Positions 17,416-26,013 are shown, numbered from the stretch's first letter. The stretch: 64,000 bases of DNA from an uncultured Lachnospiraceae bacterium (GCA_947589095.1 CANQBX010000005.1:1-64000); one strand, 5' to 3'. The notes: generated from the letters alone by a model not told the origin. Translations and numbers: made by a program.

Positions 17416-18351
17416 TTGAGATTTTTGAAGATTATCTGCATGTCGGCAGCATGCTTGATATTGTTACGCGGGTGTTCGTTAGGACGAGAAAGAATAGAGC
17501 AAGTTAAAGCTAAAAGAGCAGAGCAAGTTGAGACAAAAAAAGTAGAACAGATTGAAATAAATCAGTGGGAGCAATCAGAAACAGATGATATAACAGAGAA
17601 AAAAGAGAGTGAGAATACAAGGGAGGAAATGCTTGATTTAAGAGATGCTTTTAATGGCATAAATGGCTGTGCAGTTTTGTACAGACCATTAGAAAACAAG
17701 TATTTTCTGTATAATAAAGATATGGCAGAGCAAGAAGTATCTCCATATTCAACTTTTAAAATTATTTCTGCATTAATAGGATTGCACAACAATATTGTAA
17801 AAGATGAGACCTCGACTATGAGTTATAATGGAACCCAATATCCAGATCCGGAATGGAACGAAAATTTATCTTTGCAAAAGGCATTCCAAACGTCTTGTAT
17901 TTGGTATTTCTATCAGATTATAAATGGTGTAGGAAAAGAAGAAGTCAAAAAAGAGTTAAGTGAGTTGAAATATGGCAATTGTGATGTATCTGAATGGGAA
18001 GGTAGTATGATAAATCCTTATAAAGAATTAAACGGGTTTTGGCTGGGTTCATCTTTGAAAATTTCGCCTTATGAACAGATAGAGGTTTTAACAAAAATAT
18101 TTGAAGGTAAAACATTTTATGACACGGAGGATGTCGAAACACTAAAAAAAATTATGCTGATTCAAGATAATAAAGAGGGAAAAATATATGGAAAGACTGG
18201 TTCTAGCGCGAATGGAGAAGCGTGGTTTATAGGTTTTACAGAAATAGAACAGCAAAGAGAGTACTTTGCTATATATCTCAATGACAGTCTACAAGGGTCG
18301 CAGATTTCAAGTAGTGTTGCTAAAGAAATTGCTTTGAAAATAATAAAGTAA
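17416..18351 (+). CDS. Class D beta-lactamase / penicillin-recognising lipoprotein
   Basis: Serine penicillin-recognising protein of the OXA/BlaR1-sensor family. The active-site set is complete: STFK (Ser112-Lys115), TSC (Ser160, the SxV position), YGN (186-188) and KTG (260-262), plus the FWLGSSLKISPYEQ segment typical of OXA enzymes. The start is placed at TTG 17416, preceded by AGGGAAG; this gives a compact lipoprotein leader, LRFLKIICMSAACLILLRGC, and 311 residues, close to clostridial class D enzymes. A longer frame from 17344 begins inside a terminator loop. A charged Lys/Glu-rich linker (about 25-75) follows the lipidated Cys. The gene is much more AT-rich than its neighbours, suggesting horizontal transfer. 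Hydrolysis of beta-lactams is likely but not certain; it could be a sensor. Confidence 0.8.
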   Translation: MRFLKIICMSAACLILLRGCSLGRERIEQVKAKRAEQVETKKVEQIEINQWEQSETDDITEKKESENTREEMLDLRDAFNGINGCAVLYRPLENKYFLYNKDMAEQEVSPYSTFKIISALIGLHNNIVKDETSTMSYNGTQYPDPEWNENLSLQKAFQTSCIWYFYQIINGVGKEEVKKELSELKYGNCDVSEWEGSMINPYKELNGFWLGSSLKISPYEQIEVLTKIFEGKTFYDTEDVETLKKIMLIQDNKEGKIYGKTGSSANGEAWFIGFTEIEQQREYFAIYLNDSLQGSQISSSVAKEIALKIIK

Positions 18352-18433
18352 GCCAGGTCACGGTCGCAGAGACGCCTAAATGAATCGTGAAGGTATTTAT
18401 CATGAAAAGAAAGTATTATGGAGATCAAATGCT

Positions 18434-18913
18434 ATGGCAAAAGTCTTTCTCATCTGCGGAAAACTCTGCAGCGGCAAAACTACATACGCCGAACAGTTAC
18501 AGTCGGCTCATCAGGCGGTTATTCTGTCGGTGGACGAAATCATGCTTGCGGTATTTGGGTTATACGCGGGAGAAAAGCATGACGAATACGCAGCCAATGT
18601 GCGTCGTTATCTGTTTGAGAAATCGTTAGAGGTGATCCGGGCCGGTGCCGATGTGATCCTGGACTGGGGCTTTTGGACAAAGGAAGGAAGAGACGAGGCA
18701 AAAGCGTTTTACCGAAGCCGGAATATAGAATGCGAACTGCATTATCTCGATATCAGCGACGAGGTCTGGCGGTCGCGCATAAATCAAAGAAATCAGGCCG
18801 TCACGGCGGGCGAAACGACGGCCTACATCGTTGACAGCGCTCTTGCCGCAAAGTTCGAAGCGATGTTCGAGCCGCCGGCCAGAGATGAAGCCGACGTATG
18901 GATCAATGAATAG
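18434..18913 (+). CDS. P-loop kinase / AAA-type ATP-binding protein (intact copy)
   Basis: A 159-residue P-loop protein with Walker A GKLCSGKTTY near residue 10, SVDEIM after it and a DWGFWTKEGRDEAKAFY segment near 75. This matches small nucleoside/antibiotic-kinase-like P-loop proteins of the zeta-toxin/chloramphenicol-phosphotransferase fold, but the substrate is unknown. A truncated duplicate lies at 9149. The start at 18434 has GGAG ten bases upstream and aligns with the duplicate; the frame also extends back to 18380. Confidence 0.75.
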   Translation: MAKVFLICGKLCSGKTTYAEQLQSAHQAVILSVDEIMLAVFGLYAGEKHDEYAANVRRYLFEKSLEVIRAGADVILDWGFWTKEGRDEAKAFYRSRNIECELHYLDISDEVWRSRINQRNQAVTAGETTAYIVDSALAAKFEAMFEPPARDEADVWINE

Positions 18914-18934
18914 CTTCCAATTCTGGGAGAATTT

Positions 18935-19219
18935 GTGGAGAGCAAAAAACTGAAGATCAGAGGAGCTGCTATTTTGCTGAAAAAACTTAACCGGATCCTA
19001 AATATAATCATAGGCGCGTTCGTTGGAGTTTTTATCGGGCATGGAATATATGTATTCTGGGAGTTTAAGGCACATCCCGATCTGTATGCTATGCAGTCCG
19101 CGCCGTGGTACACAAGTATTTTATTGTATGGCATCGTGACGGCTGTCGTTTTGATCGCGGCTGTTATCATAAAGCTGATTATTCGTCAGAAATTAAAGAA
19201 AGAGTATCATAACGGATGA
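18935..19219 (+). CDS. Small membrane protein, two predicted transmembrane helices
   Basis: A 94-residue protein with two hydrophobic segments (about 23-42 and 61-83) separated by a short polar loop, and a Lys-rich tail. No family was recognised with confidence. GTG 18935 is preceded by GGGAGA; an alternative TTG near 18974 after GAGGAG is possible. It follows the kinase gene by 21 bases and may be cotranscribed with it. Confidence 0.6.
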   Translation: MESKKLKIRGAAILLKKLNRILNIIIGAFVGVFIGHGIYVFWEFKAHPDLYAMQSAPWYTSILLYGIVTAVVLIAAVIIKLIIRQKLKKEYHNG

Positions 19220-19298
19220 AAAAGGCCAGCAGCAGACATATGCGGGATGATACACGGTATATTCGCGCGTTTTAATGTAAATTTCAAAGAAAATTACA

Positions 19299-19327
19299 TT
19301 GATTTTTACATGAATATTTGGTATATT
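19299..19327 (+). promoter_or_regulatory. Sigma-A promoter for the DUF4143 ATPase gene
   Basis: TTGATT (19299-19304), 17-base spacer, TATATT (19322-19327), in an AT-rich stretch 40 bases before the start codon. A second TATAAT-like box overlaps at 19331. Confidence 0.6.
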
Positions 19328-19366
19328 TGGTATAATTCTAAAAGTTTCAGCTTAGGGGGATCGCGT

Positions 19367-20662
19367 ATGTACCGGAAGATCATGCTTTTTCTAAAGGAAT
19401 GGAAAGAGAGTGAACACCGCAAACCGTTAATTTTACAGGGTGCAAGACAGGTCGGAAAGACGTATTCTCTTTTGGAGTTCGGCCGCACTAACTACGAAAA
19501 TGTGGCGTATTTTAATTTTGAGACCAATCCGAAGCTCTCTGAAACGTTTGCGGAGAACGTAAGTCCGGACTATCTGATTCCCATTTTGTCGCATATAGCG
19601 GGACAGACGATCGTCAGGGAAAAGACGCTGATCATCTTCGACGAGGTGCAGCTTTGCGAACGGGCTCTGACCTCACTTAAATATTTCTGCGAGGACGCTC
19701 CGGATTATCATATTATTGCCGCAGGAAGTCTTTTGGGCGTTGCGGTCAACAGGACAAGCTTTTCATTCCCGGTGGGAAAAGTGGATATGAAAACGCTCTA
19801 TCCGATGGACATGGAGGAATTCCTGCTCGCTCTGGGCGAGGATGCTTTGGCCGAACAGATCAAAAGCTGCTTTCAGACAGATACGCCCATGCCTTCCGCT
19901 TTGCACGATGCGGCCATGCAGCTTTACCGTCAGTATCTTGTGGTAGGCGGTATGCCGGAATGCGTTTTGCAATTTGCCCAGACGAAGGATTATATTCTTG
20001 TACGTCATACGCAGGACACCATTCTGACAGGCTATCTTAACGATATGAGCAAGTACAATAATGGAAATGAGATCAAGAAAACGCGGCTCGCCTACGATAA
20101 TATTACCGTGCAGCTTTCAAAGAAAAATACCCGTTTCCAATATAAGCTGATCAAGAAAGGCGGAAGGGCTTCCGAATTCGAGAACGCCATCGAATGGCTT
20201 TGTCTGTCGGGAATCGTGTCGCAGGTGTTCAAGGTGGAGCAGGTGAAGAAGCCATTGGAAAATTACCGTGACATCGATGCTTTTAAGATTTATGTTTCTG
20301 ATCTGGGGCTGCTTGCCGCCAAGAAGAACCTGGATGCAAACGATATCCTTTATATGGTGGAAGAAATGAACGACTTCAAAGGCGGTCTCGCTGAAAATTA
20401 TGTGAATGTGCAGCTTTCCATTAACGGATACCAGACCTACTATTGGGAGTCCGAGAGAGGGGCGGAGATTGATTTTATTATCCAGCGGGAAGGCCGGCTT
20501 ATCCCCATTGAGGTTAAGTCTGCCGACAATACAAAGGCTAAGAGCCTGAAGGTCTATATGGACGCCTATAAGCCCGCTTACGCCATCAAGCTCTCTGCGA
20601 GAAACTTTGGTTTTGACGACGGGAAAAAGACGGTTCCGCTCTATGCTGCGTTTTGCATTTAA
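19367..20662 (+). CDS. ATP-binding protein, AAA_14 + DUF4143 family
   Basis: A 431-residue protein with an AAA ATPase core (Walker A GARQVGKT near residue 26, Walker B LIIFDEVQL near 90) and a C-terminal DUF4143-type nuclease-like domain (GAEIDFII then LIPIEVKSA). The family is common and highly paralogous in anaerobic gut bacteria and archaea; its role is not settled. The start at 19367 is preceded by AGGGGG, and the promoter at 19299 fits it. A second ATPase-nuclease architecture of a different family lies at 6685. Confidence 0.85.
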   Translation: MYRKIMLFLKEWKESEHRKPLILQGARQVGKTYSLLEFGRTNYENVAYFNFETNPKLSETFAENVSPDYLIPILSHIAGQTIVREKTLIIFDEVQLCERALTSLKYFCEDAPDYHIIAAGSLLGVAVNRTSFSFPVGKVDMKTLYPMDMEEFLLALGEDALAEQIKSCFQTDTPMPSALHDAAMQLYRQYLVVGGMPECVLQFAQTKDYILVRHTQDTILTGYLNDMSKYNNGNEIKKTRLAYDNITVQLSKKNTRFQYKLIKKGGRASEFENAIEWLCLSGIVSQVFKVEQVKKPLENYRDIDAFKIYVSDLGLLAAKKNLDANDILYMVEEMNDFKGGLAENYVNVQLSINGYQTYYWESERGAEIDFIIQREGRLIPIEVKSADNTKAKSLKVYMDAYKPAYAIKLSARNFGFDDGKKTVPLYAAFCI

Positions 20663-20749
20663 GCGGATACGTTTTTCACATTGAGAATAACATCACCGTG
20701 AAGGTACCGCGGCTTTCTTTTTGGAAAATGGAAACGAGGAGGGGTTGTT

Positions 20750-21043
20750 ATGTGCTATACGATTAACGAGATAAAGTATAAGGCAAATCCTATCGCAAAA
20801 TCGTATGGAATACGCCGCATGGGTTTATTTGGTTCTTATGCGAGGGGAGAAGCCGGGGATGACAGCGACGTTGATTTATTTATTGAAAAGGGAAAACTGA
20901 AAAGTCTGATCCAGTACTTTATGTTTATTCGTGAGCTTGAGCAGGCCCTCCAATGTCATGTTGATGTTGTGACGACGGAGATTGAAGATAAGCAGTTTCT
21001 TGCTGAGATTATGCGGGAGGGAGTTATCCTGTATGAGGAGTGA
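20750..21043 (+). CDS. mntA: MntA-type minimal nucleotidyltransferase antitoxin
   Basis: A 97-residue nucleotidyltransferase of the GSx10DxD type: G28-S29, then D40 and D42, complete. In MntA-HepT pairs this enzyme adenylylates a Tyr of the HEPN toxin and so silences it. GAGGAGG precedes the start. The partner hepT frame overlaps its 3' end but is broken (21033-21280), so the antitoxin is probably an orphan. Confidence 0.85.
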   Translation: MCYTINEIKYKANPIAKSYGIRRMGLFGSYARGEAGDDSDVDLFIEKGKLKSLIQYFMFIRELEQALQCHVDVVTTEIEDKQFLAEIMREGVILYEE

Positions 21044-21280
21044 GGATATATTTCGTTTCAATATGCCTGTAATATATGCATTATTCAGATAGGGGAACTA
21101 GTAAACCGCTTGTCTGAGGATATAAAGGAATCAGAAAGAGATATCCCCTGGAATGCAATCAGAGCAATGAGAAATTTATATGCCCACGATTATGAGCGAG
21201 TTGATTTGGAAATCGTTTGGAATACGCTGGCAGATGATATACCGGAATTGCGGAAGAAACTGGAAAGTTTATTGAATTAG
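21033..21280 (+). pseudogene. hepT: hepT HEPN toxin, frameshifted with internal deletion
   Basis: The frame starts at ATG 21033, overlapping mntA by 11 bases, encodes about ten toxin-like residues (MRSEDIFRF) and then stops at 21090. From 21065 another frame encodes a typical HepT C-terminal half, including IQIGELVNRLSE and the HEPN motif RNLYAHDY, to a stop at 21278. The helices that should link the two parts are missing. Confidence 0.8.
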
Positions 21281-21342
21281 AAATATAGGCCGGCTATGCG
21301 GTTGTTTTTGTGACATCCGATTTCTGTATATCATACTACTTC

Positions 21343-21417
21343 TATTTCGGAATGCGAGAGGTGCGGATCGACGGAGAAAGGGTGCTGCTCAACGGGAAAT
21401 CTGTATTCCAGCGGCTA
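21343..21417 (+). pseudogene. Fragment of a GH2 glycoside hydrolase
   Basis: Translated from 21343 the sequence reads FGMREVRIDGERVLLNGK and FQRL, matching the conserved start of the GH2 TIM-barrel domain (compare the intact GH2 at 24124, which has YFAMRK and LNNRPYFQTGL). Nothing else of the gene is left with certainty. The remaining gap 21418-21605 was not recognised. Confidence 0.6.
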
Positions 21418-21605
21418 TATGGTCTGGGGCGATCAACAGCCAGAAGGCGGCGGTCGATGACTGAATGGAGGCTTTGGATTCCAGAGGGGATGTTGAAGAC
21501 CCCGATGCTGCGGAGATTTCGATGCTGCAGGAATCCCAATGTTGAAAGAAGAGGGCGTCTGCTCAAATTGGCGGCCAGTCTGCTGGAACGGAAAGGCGTT
21601 GACAT

Positions 21606-22082
21606 ATGAGAAGAAAAGATCGTGAAATTACAGGCATGGACCAGGTTCTAGATATTGTGGAAGGAGCGAAGATTCTGCATCTGGGTCTTATGGACGACGA
21701 TGGGTATCCGTATATCGTGCCGCTCAATTATGGATACGAGACGGCTGGCGGAAGTTTGATTTTCTATATGCACAGCGCGAAGGACGGGCATAAGCTGGAC
21801 CGGATCAGGCAGAATCCGAAAGTCTGCATTGAACTGGAATGTGATACGGAGCTTGTGCCCGGCGGAGATATTCCATGCAGATATGGTCTGACCTATGCGT
21901 CCGTCATCGGATGGGGGATGGCAGAGATCGTTGAGGACGAACAGGAGAAAGTTCGGGGGCTAAAACTTTTGATGAAAAATCAGACAGGCCGTGATTTTGA
22001 AATGGACGGCAGGATGGCGTCAGCGGTTGAGGTGCTGAAAGTTGTCGTGCCGCATTTTACCGCAAAAGCAAGGCGAAAATAG
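21606..22082 (+). CDS. Pyridoxamine 5'-phosphate oxidase-like flavin protein (NimA family)
   Basis: A 158-residue split-barrel flavin-binding protein. The start MRRKDREI, the LHLGLMDDDGYPYIVPLNYGYE strand pair and the HSAKDGHKLDRIRQNP helix are typical of the NimA/5-nitroimidazole reductase-like group of the PNPOx superfamily. It probably binds FMN or heme in the cytosol. Whether it acts on nitroimidazoles is not shown by sequence. The ribosome binding site is weak (GGAAAGG). The acetyltransferase at 22105 follows closely. Confidence 0.82.
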   Translation: MRRKDREITGMDQVLDIVEGAKILHLGLMDDDGYPYIVPLNYGYETAGGSLIFYMHSAKDGHKLDRIRQNPKVCIELECDTELVPGGDIPCRYGLTYASVIGWGMAEIVEDEQEKVRGLKLLMKNQTGRDFEMDGRMASAVEVLKVVVPHFTAKARRK

Positions 22083-22104
22083 AGCAAATCAGGAGAATGC
22101 AGCT

Positions 22105-22599
22105 ATGAACATATCGGTCAGAGGCTATATGAAAAAGGACATCCCTGCGATGATCTGTATCTGGAATCAGGTGGTGGAAGACGGTGTGGCGTTTCCGCAG
22201 GAGGAATGTCTGGACGCGGAAAGCGGTGAGGCCTTCTTCGAGGAACAGACATACTGCGGTGTGGCCGAAAATGAAAGAGGAGAAATCTGTGGACTTTATA
22301 TCCTGCATCCTAACAATGTGGGGCGATGTGGTCACATTTGTAACGCCAGCTACGCGGTGAGGCGCGACCTGCGTGGACTGCATATCGGAGAGAAGCTGGT
22401 GGCGGACTGCCTTGCGCAAGGTAAGAACTGCGGTTTTAGTATCCTGCAGTTTAACGCGGTGGTAGCGACGAATACCCATGCACGCCATCTGTATGAGAGG
22501 CTGGGATTTATCCAGCTTGGAACGATCCCGAAGGGATTCCGCATGAAGGACGGGCATTATGAGGATATCTGTCCGTATTATAAGGTGCTGGACGAATAA
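22105..22599 (+). CDS. GNAT family N-acetyltransferase
   Basis: A 164-residue GNAT enzyme that would transfer an acetyl group from acetyl-CoA to an amine. The acetyl-CoA-binding signature is in VRRDLRGLHIGEKLVADCL, and the C-terminal ATNTHARHLYERLGFIQLGT is typical. The start at 22105 is preceded by AGGAGAA; the frame extends to 22042 inside the previous gene. Closest type is phosphinothricin-like or general GNAT; the substrate is unknown. Confidence 0.82.
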   Translation: MNISVRGYMKKDIPAMICIWNQVVEDGVAFPQEECLDAESGEAFFEEQTYCGVAENERGEICGLYILHPNNVGRCGHICNASYAVRRDLRGLHIGEKLVADCLAQGKNCGFSILQFNAVVATNTHARHLYERLGFIQLGTIPKGFRMKDGHYEDICPYYKVLDE

Positions 22600-22661
22600 G
22601 GTTTGGATGCCGTATACGGCGGGATGAATAACTGTAAAATGAGAAACAGAGGATTCTGACA

Positions 22662-23903
22662 ATGACGGAAAACAGATACCCGGTTCTGGAGATCGATCTT
22701 GGGAAACTGGAACACAACCTGCGGGAGATCATGGCTCGATGCGCCGCATCGGGAATTCAGGTGGCCGGCGTGGTCAAAGGCTTTACGGCCTGGCCGGAGA
22801 TCGCGCGGATATATGAACGGTGCGGCTGTCCATATCTGGCTTCATCCCGGATCGAGCAGCTTAAGAGGCTTAAGGAGGCGGAGATTCAGAGCCCGCTTAT
22901 GCTTCTACGGGTTCCGATGCTTTCTGAGCTTGACGAGGTGGCGGAGATCGTGGATATCAGCCTGCAGAGCGAACCGGAGGTGCTGAGGCGACTGGATGCG
23001 GTATTCTCAGAAAGAGAAGATAGAAAATCGAAAACTGAGAGGGTAGAAGCTGCGGAATCCGTTTGGCCGGGGGGGATTGTGTCAGAGAAGGGTATGCCGG
23101 AGAAGACTATGCTTGGGAAGATTAGGGCGGAGATGACTATGCCGGGGAGGGGTGGAAATAACGCAGCTAGGCGTCACAAGGTGATCCTCATGGCGGATCT
23201 GGGCGACCTGCGTGAGGGCTTCTGGAACCGGCAGGAGCTGATCGACACGGCGGTGGAAGTGGAGCGGAATCTGTCTCATCTGGAACTGGCCGGCATCGGC
23301 ACGAATCTGACCTGCTTCGGTTCCGTGGAGGCGACGCCGGAGAAGATGCGGGAGCTTCTTGAGATCACCGCGCGGGTCGAGGCGGCGGTCGGACGGAAGC
23401 TTTCGCATGTGTGCGGAGGCGCGTCTTCTTCTCTTCATATGGTTTTAGACGGTACGATGCCGGTCGGCGTGAATCTGCTGCGGCTGGGAGAAAGCATGCT
23501 TCTTGGCGATTTTCTTGGCTGCGCGATGGATTTTACGTACAAGGACGTATTCACGCTGAAAGCGGAGGTGGTCGAGGTGAAGGATAAGCCCAGCTATCCG
23601 GTGGGAGAGCTGGCGGCGGACGCTTTCGGAAGGACGCGGCAGTATGAGGATCGGGGAATCCGCCGCCGTGCCCTGGCGGCGATGGGGCTGGTGGATTACG
23701 GAAATTACACGGACATCCGCCCGCGGATGAAAGGCGTAGAGGTGATCGGCGCGTCTTCGGATCATACGATCCTGGATGTGGAAGCGGTGAAAGACCGGAT
23801 CCATGTCGGAGATGTGCTGGAATTCGATATCAGCTATGCGTCGATGGTGTATCTGACGAATACGGAGAGCGTGCGGAGGGAGTATCTGCAGGCGAATCGC
23901 TGA
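22662..23903 (+). CDS. Alanine/ornithine racemase family PLP enzyme with low-complexity insertion
   Basis: PLP-dependent amino acid racemase with an N-terminal alanine-racemase-like barrel. The PLP Lys is K39 in GVVKGF. Segments ILMADLGDLREGFW, GIGTNLTCFGS, HVCGGASSSL and LGASSDHTILD-like (here VIGASSDHTILD) are characteristic of the ornithine racemase (Orr) branch. The family is about 355 residues; this protein has 413 because of about 55 extra residues at 117-171 (bases 23010-23174), rich in Glu, Lys, Gly and Met and with short internal repeats. Both sides are conserved. Function as ornithine racemase is likely, alanine less so. Confidence 0.82.
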   Translation: MTENRYPVLEIDLGKLEHNLREIMARCAASGIQVAGVVKGFTAWPEIARIYERCGCPYLASSRIEQLKRLKEAEIQSPLMLLRVPMLSELDEVAEIVDISLQSEPEVLRRLDAVFSEREDRKSKTERVEAAESVWPGGIVSEKGMPEKTMLGKIRAEMTMPGRGGNNAARRHKVILMADLGDLREGFWNRQELIDTAVEVERNLSHLELAGIGTNLTCFGSVEATPEKMRELLEITARVEAAVGRKLSHVCGGASSSLHMVLDGTMPVGVNLLRLGESMLLGDFLGCAMDFTYKDVFTLKAEVVEVKDKPSYPVGELAADAFGRTRQYEDRGIRRRALAAMGLVDYGNYTDIRPRMKGVEVIGASSDHTILDVEAVKDRIHVGDVLEFDISYASMVYLTNTESVRREYLQANR

Positions 23904-23931
23904 TTTTTCGAGGGAAATTTATGACAAAAGT

Positions 23932-23982
23932 ATGGACTGGTACAGACAGCTGAGAATCTGTATGCCAGTCCATTTTTGATTT
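23932..23982. terminator. Terminator hairpin after the racemase gene
   Basis: Stem ATGGACTGG / CCAGTCCAT (23932-23940 with 23965-23973), with ACAGA / TCTGT further in, followed by TTTTGATTTT. It may serve both the racemase gene and, in reverse, the GH2 gene. Confidence 0.75.
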
Positions 23983-23987
23983 TCAGT

Positions 23988-24062
23988 ACAAACAGGGCGC
24001 TAGTAATGTCTTGTTAATATTTCTGTGCAAGAAAGGCACCAGTGATGCCTTGTTTGTATTTC
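23988..24062 (+). repeat. Two tandem copies of the CCAGTG-loop palindrome
   Basis: Copy at 23988-24022 has a degenerate loop (GCTAGTAAT); the copy at 24026-24062 has stem CAAGAAAGGCA / TGCCTTGTTTG and the loop CCAGTGA, followed by TATTTC. They share the plan of the hairpins at 11407 and 55452. A weaker third unit may start at 24068. Confidence 0.6.
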
Positions 24063-24123
24063 TAAGCGTGCAGGGTTCCGGTGACTATCGGATTGTATCG
24101 GGGGTGGCGCAGTAAGCGGAATA

Positions 24124-25965
24124 TCACGGAGAATATGCACCGGCCTCCTTCATCAGCCGGTTGCATTCCCGCACGGCTTCCGCATCCATCTTGCAGATCT
24201 GCCGGTCGTAGGTATAAAGCCCGTTGGTCTCGCTCTCGATGTCCGTAAGCTGCGTGTAAATGGCCGCGGCCAGGCCTTCCCGGACGGACAGCAGGATCGT
24301 ATCTGTGATCAACCGCTGAAACGCCGCTGTCAGCGACGCGGAGTCGGAGTATTTCTGGTAGCCGTACTCCTCGTCGTGGGTGCAGTGGCCGGGAACGGAC
24401 CAGGAATAGCCACCGTATTCGGTCAGCGCCATGGCGCGCCGCCGCTCCGGCTTGAATCGGTAACGGAAGAAATAGTAGTGAATGCTCTGGATGTCGCCGC
24501 CTCCCAGATCGAACCAGCCGCTGGCGTGGTCGACGAGGCGGCCGGGGTCCATTTTTTTGATAAGGGAGCATATTTTCAGAGTGTCAAACTGTCCCCAGCC
24601 TTCGTTGAAGGGCACCCAGACCACGATGGAGGGATGGCTGCCAAGCGTCCGGACAGTGTCGCGGACTTCGGCGGTGAATTCGTCGCGCCCGGCTTTCTCC
24701 CGGCGGGAGAGCAGGCGGCGGAAACGGTCGCCGGGGCGGATATGCAGCTGGTTCATGGCCGTAGCCAGATAGGTCACGTACCAGTCCTTATAAGAACTGC
24801 CGCCGTTGACCATATCCTGCCACACCAGCATGCCCAGCCGGTCGCAGTGGTAGTAGAACCGATCGGGCTCGATCTTGGCGTGCTTGCGCAGCATATTAAA
24901 GCCCAACGCTTTGGCGGAGAGAAGGTCCGCAGTCATGGCTTCGTCCGTGGGCGGCGTGTAAAGACTCTCCGGGTAATATCCCTGATCCAGAAGCCCGGTC
25001 TGGAAATAAGGGCGGTTGTTCAGATAGATCCGCGGGACGCCGTCCGCCCCGCTCTGAAGATCGCATTTCCGCATGGCGAAATAGCTTTGTACGCGGTCGC
25101 GGGAGGTCTCGAAGGTCACGTAATAGAGATAGGGCTCTTCCGGGCTCCAGGCCTTGAAATCAGGCAGGGAAACCGAAAATGCGTGATTGGTAACCGCCTT
25201 GCCGGTCAGAAGGATCTGCGGCCTATTGGAGGCAGCAGTGGCTGCCAGCGGCACGTCTTCGGGATTGCTTGGCCTGTCGGTGTCAATGAGGGGTGTGCAG
25301 ATCGTATATGTAACCTCTTCGTCGGTTTCACTATACAGCTTTATCCGAATCTTAGAATCGTCATAATCCGGCCGGAATGCGATCCGCCCGATATGATTTT
25401 CCGGAACAACTTCCATCCACACAGTCTGCCAGATGCCGCTCTGGGCGGTATAATACATGCCGGAAGGCTCCAGCTTCTGCTTACCGCGGCTGTGGTAGGA
25501 AGTGTCAGTCAGATCAACGACTTTGACAGTGAGGATATCGGCATCGGAGTTCGAGCGACGGTGCAGGGCCTCCGCGATATCGCAGGTAAACGGCAGATAT
25601 CCGCCGTGATGTTCCCCGACCGGGGTACCATTTACATAGACCCATGCATGCTGGTCGACAGCGCCGAAATGCAGCAGGAGATGTTCGCCATCCTGCAGCG
25701 GGACGGCCGGCAGTTCCCTGCGGTACCAGAGTACCTCTTCGGGAAGAATCTTCCGGTTTACGCCGGAGAGCGCGCATTCCGGGGAGAACGGTACCAGAAT
25801 CTGTCCGTCATACTCTGTTGAACCCCCGCCGCCATCAGAGACAGCGTATTCCCACAGCCCGTTCAGATTATAATACGACCCGCGCTCCAGCATGGGCCGC
25901 GGATATTCTGGGAGAACCCGCCGCGGATCGATCTGTTCCGAAAATTTTGTATGTAACTGTTTCAT
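24124..25965 (-). CDS. Glycoside hydrolase family 2 protein (beta-galactosidase/glucuronidase-like)
   Basis: A 613-residue cytosolic GH2 enzyme with no signal peptide. Order: jelly-roll sugar-binding domain (about 20-190), immunoglobulin-like sandwich (to about 300) and TIM barrel. The acid/base is E455 in VPFNEGWGQ and the nucleophile is E516 in ALTEYGGYSW. The start at 25965 is preferred because GGAGAT precedes it; an ATG four codons earlier overlaps that site. Located 48 bases after the LacI-PfkB gene on the same strand, so probably in its operon. The exact glycoside is unknown; GH51 and importer genes diverge on the other side of the regulator. Confidence 0.85.
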   Translation of the reverse strand: MKQLHTKFSEQIDPRRVLPEYPRPMLERGSYYNLNGLWEYAVSDGGGGSTEYDGQILVPFSPECALSGVNRKILPEEVLWYRRELPAVPLQDGEHLLLHFGAVDQHAWVYVNGTPVGEHHGGYLPFTCDIAEALHRRSNSDADILTVKVVDLTDTSYHSRGKQKLEPSGMYYTAQSGIWQTVWMEVVPENHIGRIAFRPDYDDSKIRIKLYSETDEEVTYTICTPLIDTDRPSNPEDVPLAATAASNRPQILLTGKAVTNHAFSVSLPDFKAWSPEEPYLYYVTFETSRDRVQSYFAMRKCDLQSGADGVPRIYLNNRPYFQTGLLDQGYYPESLYTPPTDEAMTADLLSAKALGFNMLRKHAKIEPDRFYYHCDRLGMLVWQDMVNGGSSYKDWYVTYLATAMNQLHIRPGDRFRRLLSRREKAGRDEFTAEVRDTVRTLGSHPSIVVWVPFNEGWGQFDTLKICSLIKKMDPGRLVDHASGWFDLGGGDIQSIHYYFFRYRFKPERRRAMALTEYGGYSWSVPGHCTHDEEYGYQKYSDSASLTAAFQRLITDTILLSVREGLAAAIYTQLTDIESETNGLYTYDRQICKMDAEAVRECNRLMKEAGAYSP

Positions 25966-26013
25966 GTTGATCTCCATTTCGCCGCGCTGTCGCCGGCGGC
26001 CTGCTTATCTCTG

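Noticed and set aside
21418..21605. Continuation of the open frame at 21310-21609 as a real protein
   Set aside because: After the GH2-like scrap the translation is Arg-rich and unlike any family; it is best seen as debris.
24376..25821. 481-codon open frame on the plus strand opposite the GH2 gene
   Set aside because: The minus strand encodes a complete GH2 enzyme with both catalytic Glu residues; the plus frame has no family features.
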